Shown one piece after another: positions 9,201 to 17,390 of a stretch of DNA of 64,000 bases (position 1 is the first letter of the stretch; each line of letters begins with the position of its first letter). Made by a program: the position numbers and the translations under genes. The notes beneath the pieces are model-generated. The model ran no database searches, had not been told where the DNA came from, and was given only the letters and a program-made list of their open reading frames with translations. This stretch comes from Ohtaekwangia sp036786105 (GTDB lineage Bacteria; Bacteroidota; Bacteroidia; Cytophagales; Cyclobacteriaceae), in contig NZ_DAIQRQ010000004.1 of assembly GCF_036786105.1 (NCBI RefSeq), positions 1-64,000 on the forward strand. The letters run 5' to 3'.

Positions 9201-12200
9201 ATGCGTCACTATATATGTAGTTTTTTCGGCCTGCTTGCACTGTTTACAGGATGTAGCCAAAGCAAAACACAATTCCATCTGCTGGATGCATCACGTACCG
9301 GTATAGATTTTAGCAATGTACTGACTGAATCAGACACCATGAACGCGTTGCGATTTGAATATATATACAACGGAGGAGGCGTAGGCATTGGCGATTTCAA
9401 CAATGACGGGCTCATGGATGTGTTCTTTGCCGGCAATATGGTTAGCAGCCGGCTATATCTGAATCAAGGTGAATTTCATTTTAAGGATGCAACCGAAGAT
9501 GCACATGTGCAGACAAAGTTTTGGTGTACAGGCGTATCCGTAATCGACATCAATCAAGATTCTCTGTTAGACATCTACATCGCTACCATTAATCCGCATG
9601 CAGATAAATCATCGCCAAATTTGCTTTTTCTGAACAGAGGCATTGGCGAAAATGGCATTCCGGTTTTTGAAGAAGTTGCTGAAAGAGCAGGATTAGCCGA
9701 CAGAAGCTATTCAACACAAGCTGCATTTCTTGACTATGATCTGGATGGAGACCTGGATATGTATTTACTTACCAATGCGCTGGAGTTATATACGCGCAAC
9801 ACGCCTATTGGCCAGCAAAGCAATGGAAAGGGCAAAAGCGTTGACAAGCTCTTTCGCAATGAGGGAACAGGTAGCGATAATATACCCGTCTTCAGCGAAG
9901 TGTCGGGTAAAGCCGGTGTACTGGCAGAAGGCTGGGGACTCGGCATTGTAGTGAATGATTTTAATGATGATGGCTTTCCGGATGTATATACTGCGAACGA
10001 TTTTCTGTCCAACGATCATCTGTATATTAATAACCGCGACTCAACGTTTACGAATCAGGTCAGCAAATACCTCAAGCATCAGGAATACAATGGCATGGGC
10101 GTAGATGCCGGTGACATTAACAACGATGGCCTGAACGACATTGTGGCCGTTGATATGATGCCGGAAGACAACCTTCGTCAAAAAACCATGTTCTCTTCTA
10201 TCGGTTACGACCGCTTTATGAAGAACCTGCAGATGAATTATCAACCACAATATGTGCGCAATGTATTACAACTTAACAACGGCAACGGTACATTTAGTGA
10301 CATCGGATACCTGGCTGGTATATATGCTACCGATTGGAGCTGGAGCGCACTCATTGCCGATTATGACAACGATGGATGGCAGGATATATTTATCACCAAC
10401 GGATACAAAAAAGACATTACGGACCTGGACTTTGTTGCCTACAGCAGCGAATCCTCCATGTTTGGCACAGACGAAGCGCGTCTTCAGAAAGCCATACAGG
10501 TATTGAGTGGGCTGGAAGGCGTAAAGAAGCCTAATGGTATATTTCGAAATAACGGTGATCTTACCTTTACAGATCAGGCCGCGGCATGGGGAATGAATCA
10601 GCCATCGTATTCAAATGGTGCAGCGTATGCAGACTTCGATAACGATGGCGACCTTGACCTTGTCACGAATAACATTAACGATAAGGCTTTTGTATATCAG
10701 AATACAATTACCAACGATGAAAATAAAACCGGTCACTATCTGCGGATAAAATTACAGGGACATCGCGGAAATCTGAATGGACTGGGAACCAAAGTAGAGA
10801 TCCGTACGCGTGGTAAAAAACAATATCGGGAGCACCAGGTTCATCGAGGATATCAGTCCAGCGTAGAACCTTTTATTCACTTTGGTCTGGGAAGTAACAC
10901 AATGATCGATACGCTAAAAATTATCTGGCCGGGAGGCTACGCACAGGAGGTCTACAAGGTAAAGGCCGATCAAACCATAACACTCTTCGAAAAAGATGCA
11001 CAAAAAACAACACCCTTATTGGCGCAACGGAATACACTTTTTAATGAAGTATCTGCAAAATATAGTATTCGCTATAAACACACGGAAGATGACTATATAG
11101 ATTTTAAATCAACCGCTACATTACCACGCAAATATTCACAGGACGGTCCCGGTATAGCAGCAGGTGATATCAATAATGATGGGTTGGACGACTTCCTGGT
11201 AGGTGGTGCGGCTCATAAACCAACACGGGCATTCCTTCAACAAAAAGATGGCACCTTTTCAGCTATAGCAGCGATTGAAAAAGATCAGGAGGATATGGGT
11301 TTGCTTCTCTTTGATGCAGACCATGACAGTGACATGGACCTATATGCCGTAAGCGGAAGCTCGGAATTTGGCAAAAGTGGTTCACGCTATCAACACCGGC
11401 TTTATCGCAATACCGGCAATGGATTCACAATCGATACGGCTTCCCTGCCACCTGTAGAAAGCAGCGGAAGTTGTGTTATTGCAGGCGATTACGACCGTGA
11501 TGGCGACCTTGATCTGTTCGTGGGAGGACGCGTGCGCCCATTGGAATATCCGCAGTCACCAAGAAGCTATATTTTACAAAATGATGGCAAAGGGCATTTT
11601 ACAGACGCTACAGCATCTTTAGCGCCATCACTTCAAAATATAGGGATGGTCACTTCCGCTCTTTGGACTGATTTTGATAATGATGGCTGGATAGACCTCG
11701 CCATGGTAGGCGAATGGATGCCTATATCGTTGTTTCACAATGAGCAGGGAAAGAAGTTCACTACTGCTTATGCAGGCCAACCAGGATGGTGGAATAGCAT
11801 AACCGGCAGCGACTTTGATAACGATGGTGATACCGACTATATCTGCGGAAACCTGGGATTAAATTCTATATACCAGGCTTCCACATCCGAACCCGTGTGC
11901 ATTTACGCAAAAGATTTCGACAACACCGGATCATTTGATCCTTTCGTCACTCGCTATATCCAACACAAGGAATACCCGGTATACCCGCGCGAAACCATGA
12001 CTGACCAGATGGCCGGCTTAAAGAAGACACTTCGAAAGTATAGTTTGTATGGCAGCAAAACTTTTGCCGATATCTTTCCGTCTGAAACATTGAAAGACGC
12101 CATTATCTATCAGAGTAACCAAATGGCATCCTCGTATATGGAAAATGTAGGCAAGGGAAAATTCAAAATATCACCACTTCCTGTAGCTGCACAGTTATCG

Positions 12201-12692
12201 CCTATATTCGGCATTATTACTACGGATATAAATAACGACAGCTATATGGACGTGCTCGCCGTTGGCAATTCATACGCAGCCGATCCGCTAACAGGATATT
12301 ACGATGCCGGCATTGGAACCTGCATGCTCGGCAACGGCAACAGCACTTTCAAAAATATACCGGTAACACAAAGCAATTTCTTTATAGACAAAGATGCCAA
12401 AGGATTGATTGAGCTGGCCGGCTCGCACAACAATCGTTTATGGATCAGCACTATGAACCGTGACAGCCTTCGCGTGTTCGAACGAAATACAACAAAAAAC
12501 GCAACCATTCTGAGAGCAAAACCTCACGATGCTTACGCTGAAATTATCTTCCATAATGGCACAACCCGCAAGCAGGAACTCTATTATGGCTCAGGATATC
12601 TATCGCAATCATCCAGGATAATTGCCATACCGGAAAATACAAAAGAGGTTTATATAGTTGATTTCTCGGGGAATAGGAGAAAGGCGTACTAA
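9201..12692 (+). CDS. Large FG-GAP/VCBS-repeat lipoprotein with ASPIC/UnbV domain
   Basis: A 1163-residue lipoprotein: signal peptide and lipobox LFTGC near residue 18. It carries about a dozen calcium-binding FG-GAP repeats of the form DFNNDGLMDVFFAGN, first block about residues 50-460, then an ASPIC/UnbV domain (about 515-610, with EHQVHRGYQSSVEPFIHFGL and IIWPGG), then a second FG-GAP block (about 640-1050). The fold is one or two beta-propellers, outside the cytoplasm. Such CRTAC1-like proteins regularly follow SusC/SusD pairs in Bacteroidota and are thought to bind glycans or other polymers. It probably works with the upstream uptake pair although a terminator lies between. Confidence 0.9.
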   Translation: MRHYICSFFGLLALFTGCSQSKTQFHLLDASRTGIDFSNVLTESDTMNALRFEYIYNGGGVGIGDFNNDGLMDVFFAGNMVSSRLYLNQGEFHFKDATEDAHVQTKFWCTGVSVIDINQDSLLDIYIATINPHADKSSPNLLFLNRGIGENGIPVFEEVAERAGLADRSYSTQAAFLDYDLDGDLDMYLLTNALELYTRNTPIGQQSNGKGKSVDKLFRNEGTGSDNIPVFSEVSGKAGVLAEGWGLGIVVNDFNDDGFPDVYTANDFLSNDHLYINNRDSTFTNQVSKYLKHQEYNGMGVDAGDINNDGLNDIVAVDMMPEDNLRQKTMFSSIGYDRFMKNLQMNYQPQYVRNVLQLNNGNGTFSDIGYLAGIYATDWSWSALIADYDNDGWQDIFITNGYKKDITDLDFVAYSSESSMFGTDEARLQKAIQVLSGLEGVKKPNGIFRNNGDLTFTDQAAAWGMNQPSYSNGAAYADFDNDGDLDLVTNNINDKAFVYQNTITNDENKTGHYLRIKLQGHRGNLNGLGTKVEIRTRGKKQYREHQVHRGYQSSVEPFIHFGLGSNTMIDTLKIIWPGGYAQEVYKVKADQTITLFEKDAQKTTPLLAQRNTLFNEVSAKYSIRYKHTEDDYIDFKSTATLPRKYSQDGPGIAAGDINNDGLDDFLVGGAAHKPTRAFLQQKDGTFSAIAAIEKDQEDMGLLLFDADHDSDMDLYAVSGSSEFGKSGSRYQHRLYRNTGNGFTIDTASLPPVESSGSCVIAGDYDRDGDLDLFVGGRVRPLEYPQSPRSYILQNDGKGHFTDATASLAPSLQNIGMVTSALWTDFDNDGWIDLAMVGEWMPISLFHNEQGKKFTTAYAGQPGWWNSITGSDFDNDGDTDYICGNLGLNSIYQASTSEPVCIYAKDFDNTGSFDPFVTRYIQHKEYPVYPRETMTDQMAGLKKTLRKYSLYGSKTFADIFPSETLKDAIIYQSNQMASSYMENVGKGKFKISPLPVAAQLSPIFGIITTDINNDSYMDVLAVGNSYAADPLTGYYDAGIGTCMLGNGNSTFKNIPVTQSNFFIDKDAKGLIELAGSHNNRLWISTMNRDSLRVFERNTTKNATILRAKPHDAYAEIIFHNGTTRKQELYYGSGYLSQSSRIIAIPENTKEVYIVDFSGNRRKAY

Positions 12693-12698
12693 TACTTA

Positions 12699-13115
12699 CT
12701 ATGCTTTTGGCATTTTAGATATGTCCATATACAGCACGTTCCAGCAATGGCCATCGAGGTCGGAGAAGACCATACCGTACATCCATCCCTGGCTGTCGCC
12801 AGGGCCATTCACAACTGCGCCGCCGGCAGCTTTTACTTTGGCGGCTATAGCATCTACTTCAGAGCGACTCTCCGCATCAAAAGACAACAACACTTCTGTC
12901 GATTGTTTTGTATCGGTAATCGCATGGTTCGTAAAGCTCTTGAATGTTGGTTCTTCAAAGAGCATCACTACTATATTTTCATTACCCATCAGCAAACAGG
13001 CCGAGTTTTCACCACCGCCTGCATGTGGGTTAAATGAGAAACCAAGTTTCGTAAAAAATTCTTTCGACTTCTTTACATCTTTTACCGGAAGGTTGATCCA
13101 AAATTCCTTTGTCAT
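12699..13115 (-). CDS. VOC-family (glyoxalase/bleomycin-resistance fold) protein
   Basis: A 138-residue single-chain VOC protein: FWINLPVKDVKKSKEFFTKL opens the first beta-alpha-beta-beta-beta module, and DSQGWMYGMVFSDLDGHCWN closes the second with the usual D-x-D-G-H-x-W pattern. Members are metal-dependent isomerases, dioxygenases or drug-binding proteins; the substrate cannot be inferred. The gene is convergent with the FG-GAP gene (6 bp apart) and is followed upstream by two SRPBCC genes on the same strand, a grouping often seen in Bacteroidota. Confidence 0.88.
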   Translation of the reverse strand: MTKEFWINLPVKDVKKSKEFFTKLGFSFNPHAGGGENSACLLMGNENIVVMLFEEPTFKSFTNHAITDTKQSTEVLLSFDAESRSEVDAIAAKVKAAGGAVVNGPGDSQGWMYGMVFSDLDGHCWNVLYMDISKMPKA

Positions 13116-13160
13116 ATAAATCAGGGTAAATATATAGTTTAGTAAATGAGCTATTAAGTT

Positions 13161-13655
13161 TTACGACACTTTGACGGTCAGCAGTTCATCGAGGCGGGCA
13201 AAGCCTTCACTTAATCCTCTTTCCATTCCAGACATGATCATACCATCGCGCGCCATCAGCGAACGAAACACAGAGTGCATCACCAGCCGTGTGCGGTTAT
13301 TCGGAAGCACCTCAAACAACGCAGTATCCAGGCTTACATGCCCGCGTTCAGGCAATCCTTCAAATTCAAAAGTTTGTATCACACGCTCGGGAGCGATGGC
13401 TTCATGCACTACGCCATTAAAAGCATATTCATTGCCTTTTCCATCAGCATGGATATACCTGTAAGAACCACCGGTTCGTATGTCGTATTTATCAATGCGC
13501 ATTTCCATATTCAGGGGCCCGAGCCATTGCACCACCAGATCGGGCTCAACAAAGGCACGGTATACGGCTTCGCGCGGAGCATCAAATTCGCGGTAGATAT
13601 AGAGCTCTTGTTTGCCAGGTTCGGCAACAATTTTAATTTGATTCTTGGACGTCAT
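13161..13655 (-). CDS. SRPBCC/AHSA1-type START-like domain protein
   Basis: A 164-residue protein with one AHSA1-like helix-grip domain: YIYREFDAPREAVYRAFVEP at residues 19-38, QWLGP, then YRYIHADGKGNEYAFNGVVH and a C-terminal helix EGFARLDELL. The fold forms a hydrophobic ligand cavity. Proteins of this group have been linked to stress response and polyketide-like ligand binding, but no activity is certain. It lies 45 bp from the VOC gene and 151 bp from a second SRPBCC gene, all on the minus strand. Confidence 0.88.
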   Translation of the reverse strand: MTSKNQIKIVAEPGKQELYIYREFDAPREAVYRAFVEPDLVVQWLGPLNMEMRIDKYDIRTGGSYRYIHADGKGNEYAFNGVVHEAIAPERVIQTFEFEGLPERGHVSLDTALFEVLPNNRTRLVMHSVFRSLMARDGMIMSGMERGLSEGFARLDELLTVKVS

Positions 13656-13806
13656 CGTTTGACTTTTTAGTTGATTCTGTTTTTTACTAATAAAGCATCG
13701 AGCTTACTAAAGTGGTGTATCCATACGTTACGAAGGGCGAGTGAGAGAAAGCTACCTTTCGGCCTTCTCTCCTGCTCACAAACAATACATGTGGGCCAGT
13801 AAGTGC

Positions 13807-14232
13807 TTAGTTAGCTTCGGTATACTTTCTGAAATTATCCAATATAGCCTGCCAGCCTCCACGTTGCATTTCGATCGGATTGACACCTTCTGCTTCGAAA
13901 GTCTCTGTTACTTTCGTTTCATTTCCGTCAGGCGTAAAAACCACTTTTACTTTGCGACCATCAGCAATGGCATATTCAATCACTTTGTGTTTTTCAACGT
14001 TGGTATATACACCGTCAAAGTCAAAGCTCATGCTGCCATCTTTAGCAGCCATGGTAGTTCTGAATTTACCATCCGTACGCAAATCGTTATCCGCATACGG
14101 CACATGCCAATCGTCTGATGCCTGGCACCATTTTGTGATGTGTTGCGGTTCACTCCAGGTTGCCCATACTTTTTCAACAGGTGCCTTCACGACTGTTTCA
14201 ACGGTGATTTCGATTTTTTCTGTGGTTTCCAT
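13807..14232 (-). CDS. Second SRPBCC/AHSA1-type START-like domain protein
   Basis: A 141-residue AHSA1-like protein: EKIEITVETVVKAPVEKVWA at the N-terminus, TWSEPQHITKWCQASDDWHV, and the C-terminal helix GGWQAILDNFRKYTE. It has the same fold as the neighbouring gene but clearly different sequence, so this is an old paralogue rather than a recent tandem copy. Function unknown. It is the first gene of the minus-strand group, with a 470-bp gap before the divergent permease gene. Confidence 0.88.
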   Translation of the reverse strand: METTEKIEITVETVVKAPVEKVWATWSEPQHITKWCQASDDWHVPYADNDLRTDGKFRTTMAAKDGSMSFDFDGVYTNVEKHKVIEYAIADGRKVKVVFTPDGNETKVTETFEAEGVNPIEMQRGGWQAILDNFRKYTEAN

Positions 14233-14705
14233 AATGCTATTGTTTATTGTGATGATTACGTTGTTTACATGACAAACTTATGACAAGAAATTCAACCCGG
14301 AGTTGGTGGTTAACGACATTCTATAGGGTTGATCGCGACAAAATGAATTATCTATCCATCAACAGAAAAACTCATGGCGATCAATAGCGGCAGTCGCGCA
14401 TTAGTCCGTGCATATATTCACTGAAAACTTATTAAACCGAATCGCTTTTTCCCGTTTCAGAATCAGGGCTGATCCTGTTCAAAAAAAAATATTTTCGATT
14501 ACGCCTGCCGGTCAAATCATTGCGGAAGTAATTAAAAAATCCATGGAACCGTTTGATATAAAGCAATAGCAACAACAATAGCCGTTTCTGATCTATATAT
14601 TCTTCACACAGATACTAAAAATTCTTAATTTTTGAATAAAATGCCTTTATATTGGCGACTTCAAAAACCTGATAATTAAGAATTTCTACCCGAACCCGAA
14701 CCTTG
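14233..14705. other. Intergenic region between divergent genes
   Basis: About 470 bp with no credible reading frame. It is AT-rich towards the right end and must hold the promoters of the SRPBCC gene (minus) and the nucleoside permease (plus). The only clear structure is the inverted repeat at 14619-14685, listed separately. Confidence 0.6.
14619..14685. repeat. 12-bp perfect inverted repeat upstream of the nucleoside permease
   Basis: AAATTCTTAATT at 14619-14630 is the exact reverse complement of AATTAAGAATTT at 14674-14685; 43 bp lie between. The right arm ends 20 bp before the ATG of the permease gene. It could be a pair of half sites or a stem in the leader RNA; because both arms are AT-rich, chance is not excluded. 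Confidence 0.4.
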
Positions 14706-15950
14706 ATGAATATTAAGAACCGTCTTATCCTCATGAATTTCCTGGAGTTTTTTGTCTGGGGTGCCTGGCTGATCTCCATGGGCGGTTATATGATCGTTAC
14801 GCTCAAATTTTCCGGAAAAGAAGTAGGCAGCATTTACGCCACTATGGGAATTGCCTCTTTATTTATGCCCACCATTATGGGCATTGTTGCCGACCGATGG
14901 GTAAATGCCGAGCGCCTTTTAGGAATTTGCCACCTCGTTGGTGCAGCCGCTTTATACTACGCAGCGCAGATCACAGATTATAGCGCCATGTATATTGCCA
15001 TGCTGGTGAACTCCATGTTTTACATGCCCACCATTGCGCTCAACAATTCGGTATCGTATGCTGTGTTGCAGAAGGAAGGTATAGACATTGTAAAATTCTT
15101 TCCGCCCATTCGCGTGTGGGGAACCGTAGGGTTTGTGGTTGCCATGTGGGTAATTGATCTTGGCAAATGGTCGTTGAGCCCGATTCAGCTTTATGTAAGT
15201 GCAACAGCCGGCGTAGTGCTGGGGCTATATGCTTTTACATTACCTGCCTGCCCACCAACGCGTGCCCAAAAAAGCAAGTCACTACTCTCAACGCTGGGGC
15301 TGGACGCTTTTATACTTTTTACCAAACCAAGAACAGCGATCTTTTTCTTCTTCGCTATGTTTCTGGGAGCAGCATTGCAGATTACCAATACATTTGGCGA
15401 AGCTTTTATCCACGACTTCAGTGCCAGTTACCCGGATTCATTTGCAGTGAAACATCCCAGTATACTGATGTCTATCTCACAGATTTCGGAAACACTGTTC
15501 ATTCTTACTATACCTTTCTTCCTACAACGCTTCGGCATAAAGAGAGTAATGCTTATAAGTATTTTCGCCTGGGTGCTGCGCTTCGGATTGTTTGGTATAG
15601 GAAACCCGGGAGATGGATTTATACTGCTGGTGCTCTCCATGATCATATACGGAATGGCATTCGACTTCTTCAATATTTCCGGTTCTCTTTTTGTAAAAAA
15701 TGAAGCCGACAACTCCATTCTTTCAAGTGCGCAAGGACTGTTTATGTTTATGACTAATGGTCTGGGTGCTTTTCTGGGAGGTATGCTTAGCGGATGGGTT
15801 GTAGATTATTTTACAACGGAAGGCGTTCGCGACTGGCAGAGTATATGGTTCGCTTTCGCGGGGTATACATTGATATTGGGAATTGTATTTCCATTTATGT
15901 TCAAATATAAACACGATCCTGCGCTGGCTGCCAACAGCGCCCATGCGTAG
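14706..15950 (+). CDS. MFS nucleoside:H+ symporter (NupG-like)
   Basis: A 414-residue polytopic inner-membrane protein with about 12 helices. NRLILMNFLEFFVWGAWLIS and MGIVADRW in the first two helices are typical of the nucleoside:H+ symporter family (NupG, XapB), as is FFPPIRVWGTVGFVVAMW near residue 125. Predicted role: proton-coupled uptake of nucleosides. I use ATG 14706; the TTG at 14703 is directly in front. A deoxyribose-phosphate aldolase for nucleoside sugar breakdown is present in the window but 45 kb away. A short hairpin with T-run follows the stop. Confidence 0.88.
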   Translation: MNIKNRLILMNFLEFFVWGAWLISMGGYMIVTLKFSGKEVGSIYATMGIASLFMPTIMGIVADRWVNAERLLGICHLVGAAALYYAAQITDYSAMYIAMLVNSMFYMPTIALNNSVSYAVLQKEGIDIVKFFPPIRVWGTVGFVVAMWVIDLGKWSLSPIQLYVSATAGVVLGLYAFTLPACPPTRAQKSKSLLSTLGLDAFILFTKPRTAIFFFFAMFLGAALQITNTFGEAFIHDFSASYPDSFAVKHPSILMSISQISETLFILTIPFFLQRFGIKRVMLISIFAWVLRFGLFGIGNPGDGFILLVLSMIIYGMAFDFFNISGSLFVKNEADNSILSSAQGLFMFMTNGLGAFLGGMLSGWVVDYFTTEGVRDWQSIWFAFAGYTLILGIVFPFMFKYKHDPALAANSAHA

Positions 15951-15978
15951 AAAGTGTTATTGTAGTATTTGCAAAGAG

Positions 15979-16001
15979 AGCCGGCAACCGCTGGCTTTTT
16001 T
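15979..16001 (+). terminator. Probable terminator after the nucleoside permease
   Basis: AGCC (15979-15982) and GGCT (15993-15996) with an inner GC/GC pair form a short stem, followed by six Ts. It lies 29 bp after the stop codon. Confidence 0.6.
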
Positions 16002-16048
16002 ATTGACGCCAGGTATTGTTTCTGCTTATCTCTTGCAATTATTCTGAA

Positions 16049-16114
16049 ATGTTGTATGAAATTGCAAGAGCATTAAATAGAGATGTGAGAGATTTTTTGG
16101 CACCAAGTAAGTAA
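16049..16114 (+). pseudogene. C-terminal remnant of an XRE/Cro-CI type regulator
   Basis: The frame MLYEIARALNRDVRDFLAPS K then TAA matches the last helices of small Bacteroidota XRE-family regulators, where the pattern L-Y-x-I-A-x-A-L-x-x-x-V-R-x-F/L-L is usual. The upstream part with the DNA-binding helix-turn-helix is not found in any frame between 15951 and 16049; the bases there are the permease terminator. So only about 21 codons remain of a gene of about 70-110 codons. It lies 72 bp before a two-gene locus in the same direction, which suggests that it was once the first gene of that locus. Confidence 0.55.
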
Positions 16115-16186
16115 AACATCTATATTGGGAACCTATATATAATTATTGGATATCTGTATATATCCAAACATGAAAGTTGTTTGTGA

Positions 16187-16663
16187 ATGATTGAAAATAC
16201 TTACCCGTTTCTGAATGATGGTTATATAGCCGAAAGAGACGAATTATTCTTTATTTTTCTTAGTCAAGGAAAAGAAGTGATCCCTAAACTTGTAGTATTC
16301 TCACCCATCGAAAAAGGCGGGCAACGATATTATAATTGGGGATTTGGCGATATGATATACGATAATGAATCTGGCAATTTTCGTATAGATGACAAAGTTC
16401 AGAGTAATAATGGAGACGCGGTGACTACATTTTATACAGTTATATCAACACTATCAATTTTCTTTGATCACTCACCTAATGCAATGGTACATATCGAAGG
16501 AAGCAACAAGCAACGAGCTGAAATATATAGGAAAATTATAACGAGGCATTGGAAACAAATCGAACCTCTTTACGAAATAAAAGGGGGTTCAAATGGGGGA
16601 ATTGCGTCTTTCAGGGATGGATTGTCATTTGAATACCTTTTAGTTTCGAAGAGAAAATTGTAA
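16187..16663 (+). CDS. DUF6934-like protein, possible toxin-antitoxin component
   Basis: A 158-residue soluble protein starting IENTYPFLNDGYIAERDELF and ending in VSKRKL. The pattern (Y-x-F at the start, a middle DAVTTFYTVISTLSIFFDHS, and HIEGSNKQRAEIYRKII) matches a family of unknown function common in Bacteroidota that I believe is DUF6934. In that family the S-N-x-x-R-x-x-x-Y-x-x-x-I motif is the best conserved. It is followed after 7 bp by a small basic gene and preceded by an XRE remnant, an arrangement like a toxin-antitoxin locus. I know of no experimental function. Confidence 0.7.
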   Translation: MIENTYPFLNDGYIAERDELFFIFLSQGKEVIPKLVVFSPIEKGGQRYYNWGFGDMIYDNESGNFRIDDKVQSNNGDAVTTFYTVISTLSIFFDHSPNAMVHIEGSNKQRAEIYRKIITRHWKQIEPLYEIKGGSNGGIASFRDGLSFEYLLVSKRKL

Positions 16664-16670
16664 CTTTAAA

Positions 16671-16853
16671 ATGCTAACAGTATCTAAAATGGCTACACTA
16701 GCAAAGCAGAATAAGAAAAATAAACTGACTAACGAAAAATTGGGGCAGTTACAAGACTTCGTCCAAAAGTTAGAGAAGGGAGAGATTGCTCCTTTTAAAG
16801 ATAAAATTGAACGGGCCCGGAGAAATTTAAAAAAGGCAGGTTTGATCAAATAG
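16671..16853 (+). CDS. Small basic coiled protein, partner of the preceding gene
   Basis: A 60-residue, lysine-rich, helical protein: NKLTNEKLGQLQDFVQKLEK then GEIAPFKDKIERARRNLKKA. No known domain. Start at 16671 or the second ATG at 16689. Distance of 7 bp to the preceding gene and a shared terminator indicate co-translation. In size and charge it resembles small antitoxins or nucleic-acid binding partners, which is inference only. Confidence 0.65.
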   Translation: MLTVSKMATLAKQNKKNKLTNEKLGQLQDFVQKLEKGEIAPFKDKIERARRNLKKAGLIK

Positions 16854-16883
16854 GATCATTTTTTCCTTGCAAAAAGAAACTTC

Positions 16884-16908
16884 AAGAGACTTTAGTAGTC
16901 TCTTTTTT
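16884..16908 (+). terminator. Strong terminator of the two-gene locus
   Basis: AAGAGACT (16884-16891) pairs with AGTCTCTT (16897-16904) around a 5-nt loop, followed by a run of Ts to 16908. It starts 31 bp after the stop codon of the small gene. Confidence 0.9.
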
Positions 16909-17001
16909 ATTTAAAAAATTATCTCGCTTCCGTCCAATCCCCCGAAAACCATTTGTCTTGGAGTTGAAAGTCAATTATGTTCAACTTAAAATTCTCAACA
17001 A

Positions 17002-17346
17002 ATGAAAGAGTTCTTATTAGTATTCCGCAGAGAGTCTGCAAGCGGCAACCAGTTATCGCCAGAACAATTGCAGCAAATCACCAAGCCGTGGCAAGACTGG
17101 ATTGGCAGCATTGCTGCTCAAAACAAGCTTTCGGCACGCGGCAATCGCCTTGAACACAGCGGCTCTGTAGTAAAGCCGAATAATGTAGTTACCAACGGGC
17201 CCTATGTAGAACTGAAAGAAGCCATTGGCGGCTATAGCATCGTAAAGACCGATACATTGGAAGATGCGATCGAACTTGCCAAAGGTTGCCCAATCCTCAC
17301 TGTGGGAGGCTCTGTGGAAGTGCGCCCAATCATTTTAATGGACTAA
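17002..17346 (+). CDS. YCII-related (DGPF-type) protein
   Basis: A 114-residue protein of the YCII/DGPF fold: FLLVFRRESASGNQLSPEQL then KPWQDWIGSIAAQNKL, NGPYVELKEAIGGYSIV and DAIELAKGCPILTVGGSVEV. The motif GPY-x-E-x-K-E-x-x-G-G-Y is diagnostic. These ferredoxin-like dimers are the regular genomic partners of ECF42 sigma factors, and the next gene is one. A hairpin of 11 bp lies between the two genes, so the sigma gene may be made at a lower level. Molecular function of the family is not settled. Confidence 0.9.
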   Translation: MKEFLLVFRRESASGNQLSPEQLQQITKPWQDWIGSIAAQNKLSARGNRLEHSGSVVKPNNVVTNGPYVELKEAIGGYSIVKTDTLEDAIELAKGCPILTVGGSVEVRPIILMD

Positions 17347-17353
17347 AAATCTA

Positions 17354-17382
17354 AAATGCCTCTGTACCTTGCAGAGGCATTT
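17354..17382 (+). terminator. Hairpin between YCII and sigma genes, terminator or attenuator
   Basis: AAATGCCTCTG (17354-17364) pairs perfectly with CAGAGGCATTT (17372-17382); a weak T-rich stretch follows. It ends 8 bp before the ATG of the sigma gene, so it could reduce read-through or block the start of translation. Confidence 0.65.
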
Positions 17383-17390
17383 ATCTTTCT

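Noticed and set aside
15167..15703. 178-codon plus-strand frame inside the nucleoside permease gene
   Set aside because: It overlaps completely with the permease, has no family pattern and is a shadow of its codon bias.
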